This document shows, piece after piece, positions 16,329 through 23,705 of a stretch of 64,000 nt of DNA; position 1 is the stretch's first letter, and each line of letters starts with the position of its first letter. Position numbers and translations under genes: made by a program. This DNA is from Novosphingobium sp. (GTDB lineage Bacteria; Pseudomonadota; Alphaproteobacteria; Sphingomonadales; Sphingomonadaceae), in the NCBI GenBank assembly GCA_024236235.1, contig JACKKV010000004.1, positions 112,507 through 176,506 on the forward strand, written 5' to 3'. The notes below the pieces were generated by a model. That model was given only the letters and a program-made list of their open reading frames with translations. It was not told where the DNA came from and did not search any database.

Positions 16329-17519
16329 TTACTTCGGCAGGCCGAGCACACGCTCGGCAATAATGTTGCGCTGGATCTCCGAAGTACCGGAATAGATCGT
16401 AAAGGCGCGACTCTGCATGAATGACATCGGAAAACGCCCGCGCGCAATCGTGTCCGGATCACCCTGCATCAGCAGTGTTTCCGGTCCCAGCACCTCCATT
16501 GCCATGTCGGCCATATCCTGCGCCACATGGCTCCAGTAGAGCTTCATCAACGAGCTCTCCGGGCCGGGTTTTTCGCCCTTGATCGCCTTGGAGAACTCCC
16601 GCAGGCAATTCATCCGCATCAGTTCGAGATCGACGATCGAAGTAGCGAGACGCTGACGGATCGCGGGGTCGTCAATTGCGGCCTTTGACCCCAGCTTCAC
16701 GTCCTGGGCCTTGGCGATCAGCAGGTCCAGTTCCTGCTTGAAACGAATCTGGCGGGCCAGAGCGTCTTCGGCCCCGCGCTCGTATGCGAGCGTGGTCATG
16801 GCAATGCGCCAGCCGTCGTTCAATTCGCCGACCAGATTTTCCTTGGGGACGCGCACATCCTCGAAAAATGTCTCATTGAATTCATTCTCGCCGGAAATCT
16901 GCGTCAGCGGGCGGATGGTGATGCCCGGGCTCTTCATATCAACGAGAAAGAAGCTCAGTCCCTTGTGCTTGGGGACGTCCTGATCCGTGCGGGCGAGCAG
17001 GATGCACCATTGCGAATATTGCGCAAAGCTGGTCCAGATCTTCTGCCCGTTGACCACGAAATCGTCGCCATCGGCCACCGCGCGACAACGCGCCGAAGCC
17101 AGATCGGAGCCGGCGTTGGGTTCCGAAAAGCCCTGACACCAGATTTCCTCAGCCGCGAGGATCTTGGGGAGATAGCGTTCGCGCTGCGCTTCGTTGCCGT
17201 GGTGCATCAGCGTTGTCGCCGCCAGGTTGCGGCCGATCACGTTGATCCCTTCCGGCGCCTGCGCCCTTGCGCATTCTTCAGCGAAAATCCCCTGTTCGAC
17301 CAGCGTCGCCCCGCGTCCACCATATTTGGTCGGCCAGCTGATACCGCTCCAGCCGCCTTCGTAGAGCTTGCGCTCCCATTCGATGCGGAAATGGGCGCGC
17401 TCGTCCTCATCCTCAGGTTCGAACGCAGTCTTGCCCCAGCCCTTGGGCAAGGCGCTCGCCAGCCATGCGCGCACCTCGTCACGAAAGGTCTGTTCTTCCG
17501 GGGAATAGTTGAAGTCCAT
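16329..17519 (-). CDS. Acyl-CoA dehydrogenase, large catalytic subunit
   Basis: A 396-residue acyl-CoA dehydrogenase starting MDFNYSPEEQTFRDEV. GWSGISWPTKYGGRG, WCQGFSEPNAGSDLA and QKIWTSFAQYSQW are typical of the FadE group acting on bulky substrates. The MCAD-position Glu is Ser (IYSGTSEIQRN), but Glu in TLAYERGAE aligns with the IVD-type catalytic position, so this is probably the active subunit of a heteromer with the gene at 15205. The frame is open 26 codons further upstream, but the family N-terminus begins at the ATG at 17519, 1 nt after the enoyl-CoA hydratase stop. It would introduce the alpha-beta double bond in the operon's CoA ester. Confidence 0.92.
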   Translation of the reverse strand: MDFNYSPEEQTFRDEVRAWLASALPKGWGKTAFEPEDEDERAHFRIEWERKLYEGGWSGISWPTKYGGRGATLVEQGIFAEECARAQAPEGINVIGRNLAATTLMHHGNEAQRERYLPKILAAEEIWCQGFSEPNAGSDLASARCRAVADGDDFVVNGQKIWTSFAQYSQWCILLARTDQDVPKHKGLSFFLVDMKSPGITIRPLTQISGENEFNETFFEDVRVPKENLVGELNDGWRIAMTTLAYERGAEDALARQIRFKQELDLLIAKAQDVKLGSKAAIDDPAIRQRLATSIVDLELMRMNCLREFSKAIKGEKPGPESSLMKLYWSHVAQDMADMAMEVLGPETLLMQGDPDTIARGRFPMSFMQSRAFTIYSGTSEIQRNIIAERVLGLPK

Positions 17520-17520
17520 A

Positions 17521-18324
17521 TCAGCCCTTTGCCGCAGCTGCCGCCGCCGCGAAATCGGGCGCACGCTTCTCCCGGAAGGCGCGCACGCCTTCCTCATATT
17601 CCGGGGTCAAATAAGCGATGGTCTGGGCATAGCCCTCATATTCGAGCATCTCGTCCATGGTGCAATTGCCCGACTTGTCGATCAGGTTTTTGGTCATGGC
17701 CAGAGCCGTGGGCGAACCGGCCACGATCTTTTCAGCGATCTTGCGCGTTTCGGCCATCAGATCGTCATGCGCGAAGACGTGATTGACGATCCCCAATTCC
17801 CGCGCCTCGTCCGGCAGCACCTTGCGAGCAGTAAAGCACAACTCCTTGGCACGGTTCGTGCCAATGGCCCGGCCAAGCAGATAGAAGCCGCCCAGATCGG
17901 GCACCAGGCCAACACGGGCGAACGCCTGAATGAAGCTGGCCTTGTCACTGCACACCGCGAAATCGCATGCGAGCGCGATATTGAACCCGGCGCCTGCCGC
18001 AGCGCCGTTCACGGCAGCGATCACCGGCTTTTCCAGGCGCCACAACGGTTCGAGGATGTCCTTCAGGATCCAACGATGGCGCGCGCGCCGCTGCAGCGGC
18101 GTCATATCGTCCTTGCGCGCCTTAAGATCGGCCCCGGCGCAAAAGCCCCGCCCAGCGCCCGTGATGATCACGCAGCCGATGCCGTCATCCTTGGCGATGC
18201 GCCCGATCACGTCGGACAGTTCCTGATACATTTCATCGGTTGTGGCGTTCATCGCATCGGGACGATTGAGCGTTACCGTGGCGATCCGGTCGGACACTTC
18301 AAACAGGATATTTTCGTAATTCAT
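17521..18324 (-). CDS. Enoyl-CoA hydratase/isomerase (crotonase family)
   Basis: A 267-residue crotonase-fold protein with the two oxyanion-hole regions GRGFCAGADL and AAVNGAAAGAGFNIAL. The segment FARVGLVPDLGGFYLL is of the PaaG-like type, where the classical second Glu of hydratases is absent, so isomerase activity is as likely as hydration. AAAGGT lies 6 nt before the ATG at 18324; the longer open frame upstream lacks family similarity. It sits between the metallo-beta-lactamase hydrolase (11 nt) and the paired acyl-CoA dehydrogenase (1 nt), and would act on that dehydrogenase's product before aldol cleavage. Confidence 0.93.
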   Translation of the reverse strand: MNYENILFEVSDRIATVTLNRPDAMNATTDEMYQELSDVIGRIAKDDGIGCVIITGAGRGFCAGADLKARKDDMTPLQRRARHRWILKDILEPLWRLEKPVIAAVNGAAAGAGFNIALACDFAVCSDKASFIQAFARVGLVPDLGGFYLLGRAIGTNRAKELCFTARKVLPDEARELGIVNHVFAHDDLMAETRKIAEKIVAGSPTALAMTKNLIDKSGNCTMDEMLEYEGYAQTIAYLTPEYEEGVRAFREKRAPDFAAAAAAAKG

Positions 18325-18335
18325 CAATTGACCTT

Positions 18336-19220
18336 TCACGCCCGCAGCGCGTCGGCGGGGACTGTTTCTTCGATCGGGGCAAAGCAAAGATCCCCTTCGG
18401 TCGATTCCGGAATGGCCCACCAGTCTGCAGGCATGTGCATGGGAATTCTGAAATCATGTGCGGGCACGACAATATCGGAATTGTCCATCACGCGGCGCAT
18501 CGCGGCGATCCAGTCCCGCTCGCTTTCGGAACGGATCGGACCGGCCATGAATGTATCGCCAAGAAAACGGGTCGGCTTGTCCGTGGCGCGCGGATCAGCG
18601 GGATACCAGTATTTGTAATGGTCGCCCAGATCGGAAACCAGCGCGGCACGGCCCCTGGCCGTCGTCACGACCGGAACCTGCATTCCCGGCGTGTGTGAAG
18701 GCACATGCAGCACACGAAAACCTTCGGTGAGTTCAAAATCGCCATCTTCCAGACGCAGACCTTTGGGGCGCTTGCGACCAAGCAGTTCAGCCATGATGTG
18801 CCCCTTGAAGAAGGGCCGGTGACTCGGCGTCGGATCGATTGCGTGGAACAACTCGCTCTTCTGCACGACCACGGTGGCGTTGGGAAACAAGTCCGTGTTG
18901 TCGGCATGGTCGAAATGCATATGCGTGAGCACCACATGACCAATGTCATCAGGCGTAAGGCCATGTTCGGCCAAACCCCTGCGAATATGCGCATGCCCGC
19001 CGCCCCAGCCGGTCACCTTGAGCATTTCCTCGACCCGCTTGATGTCAGTCATGCCGCTATCGACAAGGATGTGCTGCTTGCCATCAGTCACCAGCCAGAC
19101 ATGGACCGGGTCACGGTGCATCTTGCCCGCCTGAGGTATGTATAGCTCGCCAATGCGAAGCGAATGAATCTCGAACATCCTGCCAGCCCAATCAGTCATG
19201 ACCGGCAGGTGGACCGGCAT
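18336..19220 (-). CDS. Metallo-beta-lactamase-fold hydrolase, lactonase-like
   Basis: A protein of about 294 residues with the two-metal motif HMHFDHAD (His100, His102, Asp104, His105 from the chosen start), followed by HVPSHTPG and SDLGDHY and a late AHD. The layout resembles quorum-lactone hydrolases of the AiiA/AttM type and related thioesterases. The start is uncertain: TTG at 19256, ATG at 19220 and ATG at 19199 are all in frame; I chose 19220. It lies in the middle of a CoA-pathway operon, so hydrolysis of a lactone or of a CoA thioester is plausible. No signal peptide is visible. Confidence 0.88.
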   Translation of the reverse strand: MPVHLPVMTDWAGRMFEIHSLRIGELYIPQAGKMHRDPVHVWLVTDGKQHILVDSGMTDIKRVEEMLKVTGWGGGHAHIRRGLAEHGLTPDDIGHVVLTHMHFDHADNTDLFPNATVVVQKSELFHAIDPTPSHRPFFKGHIMAELLGRKRPKGLRLEDGDFELTEGFRVLHVPSHTPGMQVPVVTTARGRAALVSDLGDHYKYWYPADPRATDKPTRFLGDTFMAGPIRSESERDWIAAMRRVMDNSDIVVPAHDFRIPMHMPADWWAIPESTEGDLCFAPIEETVPADALRA

Positions 19221-19245
19221 CGCACCGGACCACCCGCCGCCTGTG

Positions 19246-20175
19246 TTATTCTTCAATCACCTCGAAACGATCAATGTCGGATACCCTGCCCTGACGCTCA
19301 CCATCAGTCCAGATCGCGCGCACACGCGTGCCCGGCCTGATTTTTTCTTTGGCGCTTTCAAGATCGTCAATATCGATCACGTGAATCATGCGGGTAGATG
19401 CCCCGTCCAGCACGATTTCGGCATAGACGTAAGGTGGCTTGCGCGCCTGCCCCAGGATTTCCATATTGATGATCGAGCAACCGCGAATTGTGCCGGTGTT
19501 GCCGCAGGCCTTCCACGTCCCGGTCCGCTTGTGCGTGACGTCATCAACTTCGCGTGGCGGCAGCAACGCATCGTCACCATTTGACACGCGCACGCCCATC
19601 ACCCGCCCATGCTCGCGGATTTCATCGAACATGCGCCCGTAATAGGGACCATAGGCATGATCGAAATCGAGGCTCATCGAGTAATTGATGACACCCAGCG
19701 GCTCGGCCGGATCGGCAAGATCGATCACTTTTCCTTCGGGTGCGTCCGGCGCGAGCGCAAAACCCTTGATCGCGGTGATCGAAGTGCCCTCATCCCCATC
19801 GCTCCATTGCGCGGCAACGCGCTGGCCGACTGAAAGCACGTCCAGATCCGCCAGGATCCTGTGCGGAAATTCATTGGCGCAACCATCCAGACGGACAAGG
19901 CCGATTACATCGCCATTCACGCGCGTAAACGCGGTGAGGACGCCGGTTTCCGGTGCCTGCACCAATGCTTCGGGCTCTTCGCCGTCCACCGGCGAAAAGT
20001 CCTGCGCCGGGGCGATCACCGTGCCGTCGGGAAAGCGTGAGCCAACGATACGGCGATTGGGCATTTCCGCCAGGAAGGTTCCGGCCGCCCGGCCGGGCGT
20101 CAGCGTGTATGGCATGCTGATCTGGCTGTGGAAGGTCGGCAGGTCGTGCGGATGAGTTTCAGGTGCTGCGAACAT
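19246..20175 (-). CDS. Tandem DUF35 (OB-fold) acyl-CoA-associated protein, cysteine ribbons lost
   Basis: A 309-residue protein with two DUF35-like halves. Each has a degenerate rubredoxin-like segment (RRIVGSRFPDGTVIAPAQD in the first, VRVSNGDDALLPPREVDD in the second), then an OB fold with an ALVQAPETGVLTAFTRVNG or TGTWKACGNTGTIRGCSI strand pattern. The Cys pairs that bind zinc in typical DUF35 proteins are absent from both. DUF35 proteins partner thiolase-superfamily enzymes, notably in the Ltp2-ChsH2 retro-aldolase and with SCP-x thiolases. GAGGAG 8 nt before the ATG supports the start. Two thiolase-like genes lie immediately upstream (12 nt), so a complex in which each DUF35 half binds one of them is attractive. 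Confidence 0.8.
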   Translation of the reverse strand: MFAAPETHPHDLPTFHSQISMPYTLTPGRAAGTFLAEMPNRRIVGSRFPDGTVIAPAQDFSPVDGEEPEALVQAPETGVLTAFTRVNGDVIGLVRLDGCANEFPHRILADLDVLSVGQRVAAQWSDGDEGTSITAIKGFALAPDAPEGKVIDLADPAEPLGVINYSMSLDFDHAYGPYYGRMFDEIREHGRVMGVRVSNGDDALLPPREVDDVTHKRTGTWKACGNTGTIRGCSIINMEILGQARKPPYVYAEIVLDGASTRMIHVIDIDDLESAKEKIRPGTRVRAIWTDGERQGRVSDIDRFEVIEE

Positions 20176-20187
20176 CGGCTTATCTCC

Positions 20188-21339
20188 TCAGGCGCTCAGC
20201 ACGGCGCAGCCGCGCAAATTGGCCCAGCCGCCGCCCGACTGGACGAGCGCGGTATTGGCGCCCGTGATCTGGTGACTTTCATTGCGACCCATGACCTGGG
20301 TCGCCCCTTCGATCAGGCGGATGACGCCGACCGCCCCGATGGGATTGGCGCCCATACACCCGCCCGACGGATTGACCGGAATGTCACCATCGAGCTGCGT
20401 CGCGCCCGATGCGATCAGATCCGCCGCTTCTCCCGGAGGACAAAGGCCCAGACTTTCGTAATAGTTCAGCTCGAAACAGCTATAGGGTTCCTGCACTTCC
20501 ACGACGTCGAACTGGCGGCGCGGGTTCGTGATGCCGGCAGCGCGGTAAACCTTCTTCGCCGCAATCGCGAGCGGTTCAGACAGCATCAGCGAGCGCTCCG
20601 GCGCATTGTCCGCTTCACAGCAATAGGCGATGCCACGAATCCAGGCAGGACGGGTTGTCGAGTGATGCGCAAGCTTCTCGTTCGACAGGACGATCGCGGC
20701 CGCACCATCCGAAATCGGCGGTACGTCGAGCAGCTTGATCGGCCAGCACAAGGGCTTTGAATTCAGCACCTCTTCGACGGTCACTTCCTTCTTCACATGC
20801 GCATAGGGATTGGCGATGGAATTCTTGCGGTTTTTCGCAGACACCATGGCCGCCGCCTCTTCCGTATGGCCAAGCACATCCATGCGCGCACGCCAGTACG
20901 CGGCGGAAAAACCCATGATGCCGACTGCAAATTCACGGCCCCAGAAGGGGTCGTAAAGGGTGGAGATCGAATACTGGAGCTGGCCTTCCGACAGCTTGTC
21001 GTAAGCTACCACAAGGGTACGTTCCGAATAGCCACCAGCCACCTGGTAATAGCCCGCCAGCGCACCGGCAAAGCCCGCACCGCCGCCGCTGGTAAGCCGC
21101 ACGACGGATTTGCCCTGAGCGCCGATTGCATCGACCACCCATTTTTCCGGCTGGTTCACCGCCGCGAACAGAACCGGGCCGGTGGCAACGACCACCGTAT
21201 CGATCTCGTCCATCGAGAGCTTCGCATCGGCGAGCGCCCGGTTGACTGCTTCGCGGACCAGGCCAGCCTGGCTGACATCGGTCCGGCGCCGAGAGTGATG
21301 CGTCTGCCCGACGCCGACAATTCCTACTTCACGGCCCAT
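20188..21339 (-). CDS. Thiolase-like (SCP-x/Ltp2 type) protein A, probable retro-aldolase subunit
   Basis: A 383-residue thiolase-fold protein of the SCP2/Ltp2 branch. The usual nucleophile segment reads RLTSGGGAGFAGAL with no Cys, and the usual GHP is ANP (NPSGGCMGANPIGA). The C-terminal NPSGG motif is kept. Loss of the thiolytic Cys fits an aldolase such as Ltp2, which cleaves a beta-hydroxyacyl-CoA side chain without CoA. The ATG at 21339 is used: GAGG lies 8 nt before it, and a TTG two codons earlier overlaps the upstream stop. It sits between protein B and the DUF35 gene, supporting a hetero-oligomer. Confidence 0.88.
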   Translation of the reverse strand: MGREVGIVGVGQTHHSRRRTDVSQAGLVREAVNRALADAKLSMDEIDTVVVATGPVLFAAVNQPEKWVVDAIGAQGKSVVRLTSGGGAGFAGALAGYYQVAGGYSERTLVVAYDKLSEGQLQYSISTLYDPFWGREFAVGIMGFSAAYWRARMDVLGHTEEAAAMVSAKNRKNSIANPYAHVKKEVTVEEVLNSKPLCWPIKLLDVPPISDGAAAIVLSNEKLAHHSTTRPAWIRGIAYCCEADNAPERSLMLSEPLAIAAKKVYRAAGITNPRRQFDVVEVQEPYSCFELNYYESLGLCPPGEAADLIASGATQLDGDIPVNPSGGCMGANPIGAVGVIRLIEGATQVMGRNESHQITGANTALVQSGGGWANLRGCAVLSA

Positions 21340-21341
21340 GA

Positions 21342-22454
21342 TCAAACCTCGAGTGTAAAGACGCAGTTGGTCTGCATAGCGACACCGCCCGTGCCGTGAA
21401 CGACCGCGCGGCGCGGTGCATTGGCACCGGCATGCGGTTGCGAAAGCTGCTTGTATGCCTCGGCGAGGCGAACCAGACCGGTGGCCATCAGCGGATCGGC
21501 CGGGAGCGCCCCGCCCGAACGATTGACCTTGTCGGACATTGCAGCGTCCAGCCCCTTGCCCGCACCCGCCAGGCCCAGCCCCTCAAGCACCAGCAGCTCA
21601 CCGACTGCGGAGCTCGCGCTCACTTCGGCGACATCAGCTTCCGACGGTTTCCAGCCAGCCTTGGCTCCTGCCATGGCAGCAGCCTTGGCCACTGATTCAA
21701 GCTGGTTGGCGCTGCGGGCCGAGAATGCATGAGTTTCCATGGAAGTGCCCATGCCGGTGATGATCGCAGGTGCGCGACCAAGGCGCGCGGCAATATCTTC
21801 TGTGCTCAGCAGCATCGCAACGGCCCCATCGACGGGGCGCGAGATCATCAAATCCGTAAGCGGCGCGGCCGCTTCTGCAGAAGCCAGAACAGCGTCTGAA
21901 TCAGGCACGGCATCAATGGCCACCTGTCCACCTTCCGCAGCGGCGGCCCACCGACGTGCGACCAGCGCCGCAGCATCCTTTCCATCGATACCGTGAGCGG
22001 CGAAATAGCGTTGCGCCTGCATCCCCAGCGCAGCCTTCTGGCCGAAACCGACCGGGCGCTGATAGAATGGCTCGACCATTGAACCCCAGTAGAGATCAAT
22101 ATCCCGCGATTCAGAAGGCTTGCTGTACGCGACGATCAATCCAACCGAAGATGAGCCGGCCCGAATCTTGTTGACCCCATAGAGCGCAGCCCACAGCCCG
22201 TCTTCCTCGACCCTGGCCTCTTCCTTGTGATGCGCACCAAGCGCGCCGAGGAAACCACAGTTGGAAATCGATCGACCGTCCAGAACGTCGCTGCCGGAAT
22301 CGATGATGAAATCAACATCGTCCAAAGTCAGGCCAGTACCCTTGAACACGTCGAGCACGACAGCAGAAATCAGGTCGATGTGCTGCGCGCTATCCCAGGC
22401 CGGACGGAGCTGAGTCATCGACGTGGAAACAATGCCTACGCGGGGCATGCTCAT
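21342..22454 (-). CDS. Thiolase-like (SCP-x/Ltp2 type) protein B
   Basis: A 370-residue divergent thiolase-fold protein, first gene of the 12-gene minus operon. The nucleophile loop has no Cys (VEEDGLWAALYGVNK region), and the C-terminal active-site segment is NRSGGALPADPLMATG without GHP. It ends GGVAMQTNCVF, a common end in this branch. Its start at 22454 has a very strong GGGGGAGG 5 nt upstream; the frame extends 21 codons further but lacks similarity. Its stop is 2 nt from the start of protein A. It may be a structural partner that shapes the active site of A or recruits the DUF35 protein. No enzyme activity can be assigned. Confidence 0.83.
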   Translation of the reverse strand: MSMPRVGIVSTSMTQLRPAWDSAQHIDLISAVVLDVFKGTGLTLDDVDFIIDSGSDVLDGRSISNCGFLGALGAHHKEEARVEEDGLWAALYGVNKIRAGSSSVGLIVAYSKPSESRDIDLYWGSMVEPFYQRPVGFGQKAALGMQAQRYFAAHGIDGKDAAALVARRWAAAAEGGQVAIDAVPDSDAVLASAEAAAPLTDLMISRPVDGAVAMLLSTEDIAARLGRAPAIITGMGTSMETHAFSARSANQLESVAKAAAMAGAKAGWKPSEADVAEVSASSAVGELLVLEGLGLAGAGKGLDAAMSDKVNRSGGALPADPLMATGLVRLAEAYKQLSQPHAGANAPRRAVVHGTGGVAMQTNCVFTLEV

Positions 22455-22742
22455 GCGAACCTCCCCCTCAGCGCCAATTGCAATCTGGTCATGGCCACCT
22501 TTCCCAAAGAGCACCACCCAGACATCGAGCGGCGCGAACAGCCGACACGGGCATTAATGCCGATGTGCTGCGACTCGATCTCGATAAGTTTGAGCTGAGA
22601 CAGAGTCAACCAGATTATCGAAAAAAAATCGGCTTTTCGAGGGCACGGAAACATCTGTGCTGACTTTTCCAATTTGCCCTGTAAATCCCGCCCCGGTTCA
22701 GACTTCATGCGAAAAAAAATCCGCGTCAGGAGATTGATCCGC
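22455..22742. other. 288-nt leader/intergenic region with palindromes
   Basis: Space between the 12-gene operon and the upstream enoyl-CoA hydratase gene, both on the minus strand. I see no supported gene. It holds the perfect palindrome GGCATTAATGCC (22550-22561) and an inverted repeat TCGAAAA (22618-22624)/TTTTCGA (22634-22640). On the minus strand the latter overlaps a run of eight T (22621-22628) and may end transcription from the hydratase gene. Confidence 0.5.
22550..22561. promoter_or_regulatory. Candidate operator of the 12-gene operon
   Basis: The perfect 12-bp palindrome GGCATTAATGCC lies about 95 nt upstream of the first operon gene (22454), in an otherwise empty region. Position and symmetry suit a dimeric regulator; none is encoded in the window. 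Confidence 0.35.
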
Positions 22743-23543
22743 TCATCGGTCATCGAATTGCGCGGGACGCCCCTGCAGGAACGCCCGCACCCCTTCCTGA
22801 CTGTCCCTGGTTGCAACAAGTTCCGCCGAAAGCGCCTGTGCATCGAGATAAGCTTCCATCCAGCTTTTCCCTTCCAGCCGGGTGGAGGCAATCTTGCGCG
22901 CCTGAATGGACGGCAAACTTTTCGCCGCGATCTGCCCAGCCAGTTCGAGCGACTTCAACATCACCTCGTCGCGCGGAACGACATAATTAAGAAAACCTGT
23001 GGGTTCGAGTTCGCGGGCGGTGAACTTGCGGCCCGTGAACAGGATTTCGCGCATTTTCGCCTCGGGCATCTTCAGCATGGCGAAGAGCCCGCCGCCGCCG
23101 CACACCAGCCCATAATCAATTTCGGGACAGGCGAATTTCGCATCTTCTGCTGCAACCCGCATATCGCACAACCCCGCCAGGATCATGCCGATCCCGATCG
23201 CCGAACCATTTACCGCCGCGATCACCGGGCGAGTGAGCTTATAGAAGCTGGGCAGCTTCTCATTGATGAAACGATAACGCTCCTTCCGGCGAGCGGTGTC
23301 CATTCCGACAAAATCATTGAGGTCGGCACCCCCACACCAGGCACGCGCATCATCACGCGCGGCCAGCACCAGCACCCTTATGTCAGTTCCGCTCTCCACT
23401 CGCGCGCTCAACGCGCCGATATCTTCATAAACGGAGAGTGAAACGGCGTTTACCGGCGGCCGGTCAAGCGTGGCGACACCGACCCCGTTGTCATGCCGTT
23501 CAAGCACCAGGGAACCGAAACTTTCCACGCTTTGCCCTTCCAT
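22743..23543 (-). CDS. Enoyl-CoA hydratase/isomerase family protein
   Basis: A 266-residue crotonase. The first oxyanion segment is ARAWCGGADLNDF, the second AAVNGSAIGIGMIL, and Glu in FACPEIDYGLVCGGGG is at a classical catalytic position. Start at the ATG 23543, preceded by GGGGG; an upstream in-frame start 10 codons earlier is possible. It is transcribed alone, divergently from the PQQ dehydrogenase (162-nt gap) and 288 nt ahead of the 12-gene operon. It differs from the hydratase inside that operon (17521), so it may act at another step. Substrate unknown. Confidence 0.92.
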   Translation of the reverse strand: MEGQSVESFGSLVLERHDNGVGVATLDRPPVNAVSLSVYEDIGALSARVESGTDIRVLVLAARDDARAWCGGADLNDFVGMDTARRKERYRFINEKLPSFYKLTRPVIAAVNGSAIGIGMILAGLCDMRVAAEDAKFACPEIDYGLVCGGGGLFAMLKMPEAKMREILFTGRKFTARELEPTGFLNYVVPRDEVMLKSLELAGQIAAKSLPSIQARKIASTRLEGKSWMEAYLDAQALSAELVATRDSQEGVRAFLQGRPAQFDDR

Positions 23544-23705
23544 CCCGTTCCCCCACCATCCGCGTCGGTGCATTTGCGGACGATCGGCAACTCCATGTCG
23601 TATTCAGGCTATCGCGTTTGCCCAAACAAGGGAAGCCGAAGAATGATCGAATCTGTTTGACCCGTCCCAATGGCTGACATAATCCACTGCTGGAGGGGAT
23701 GTGAT

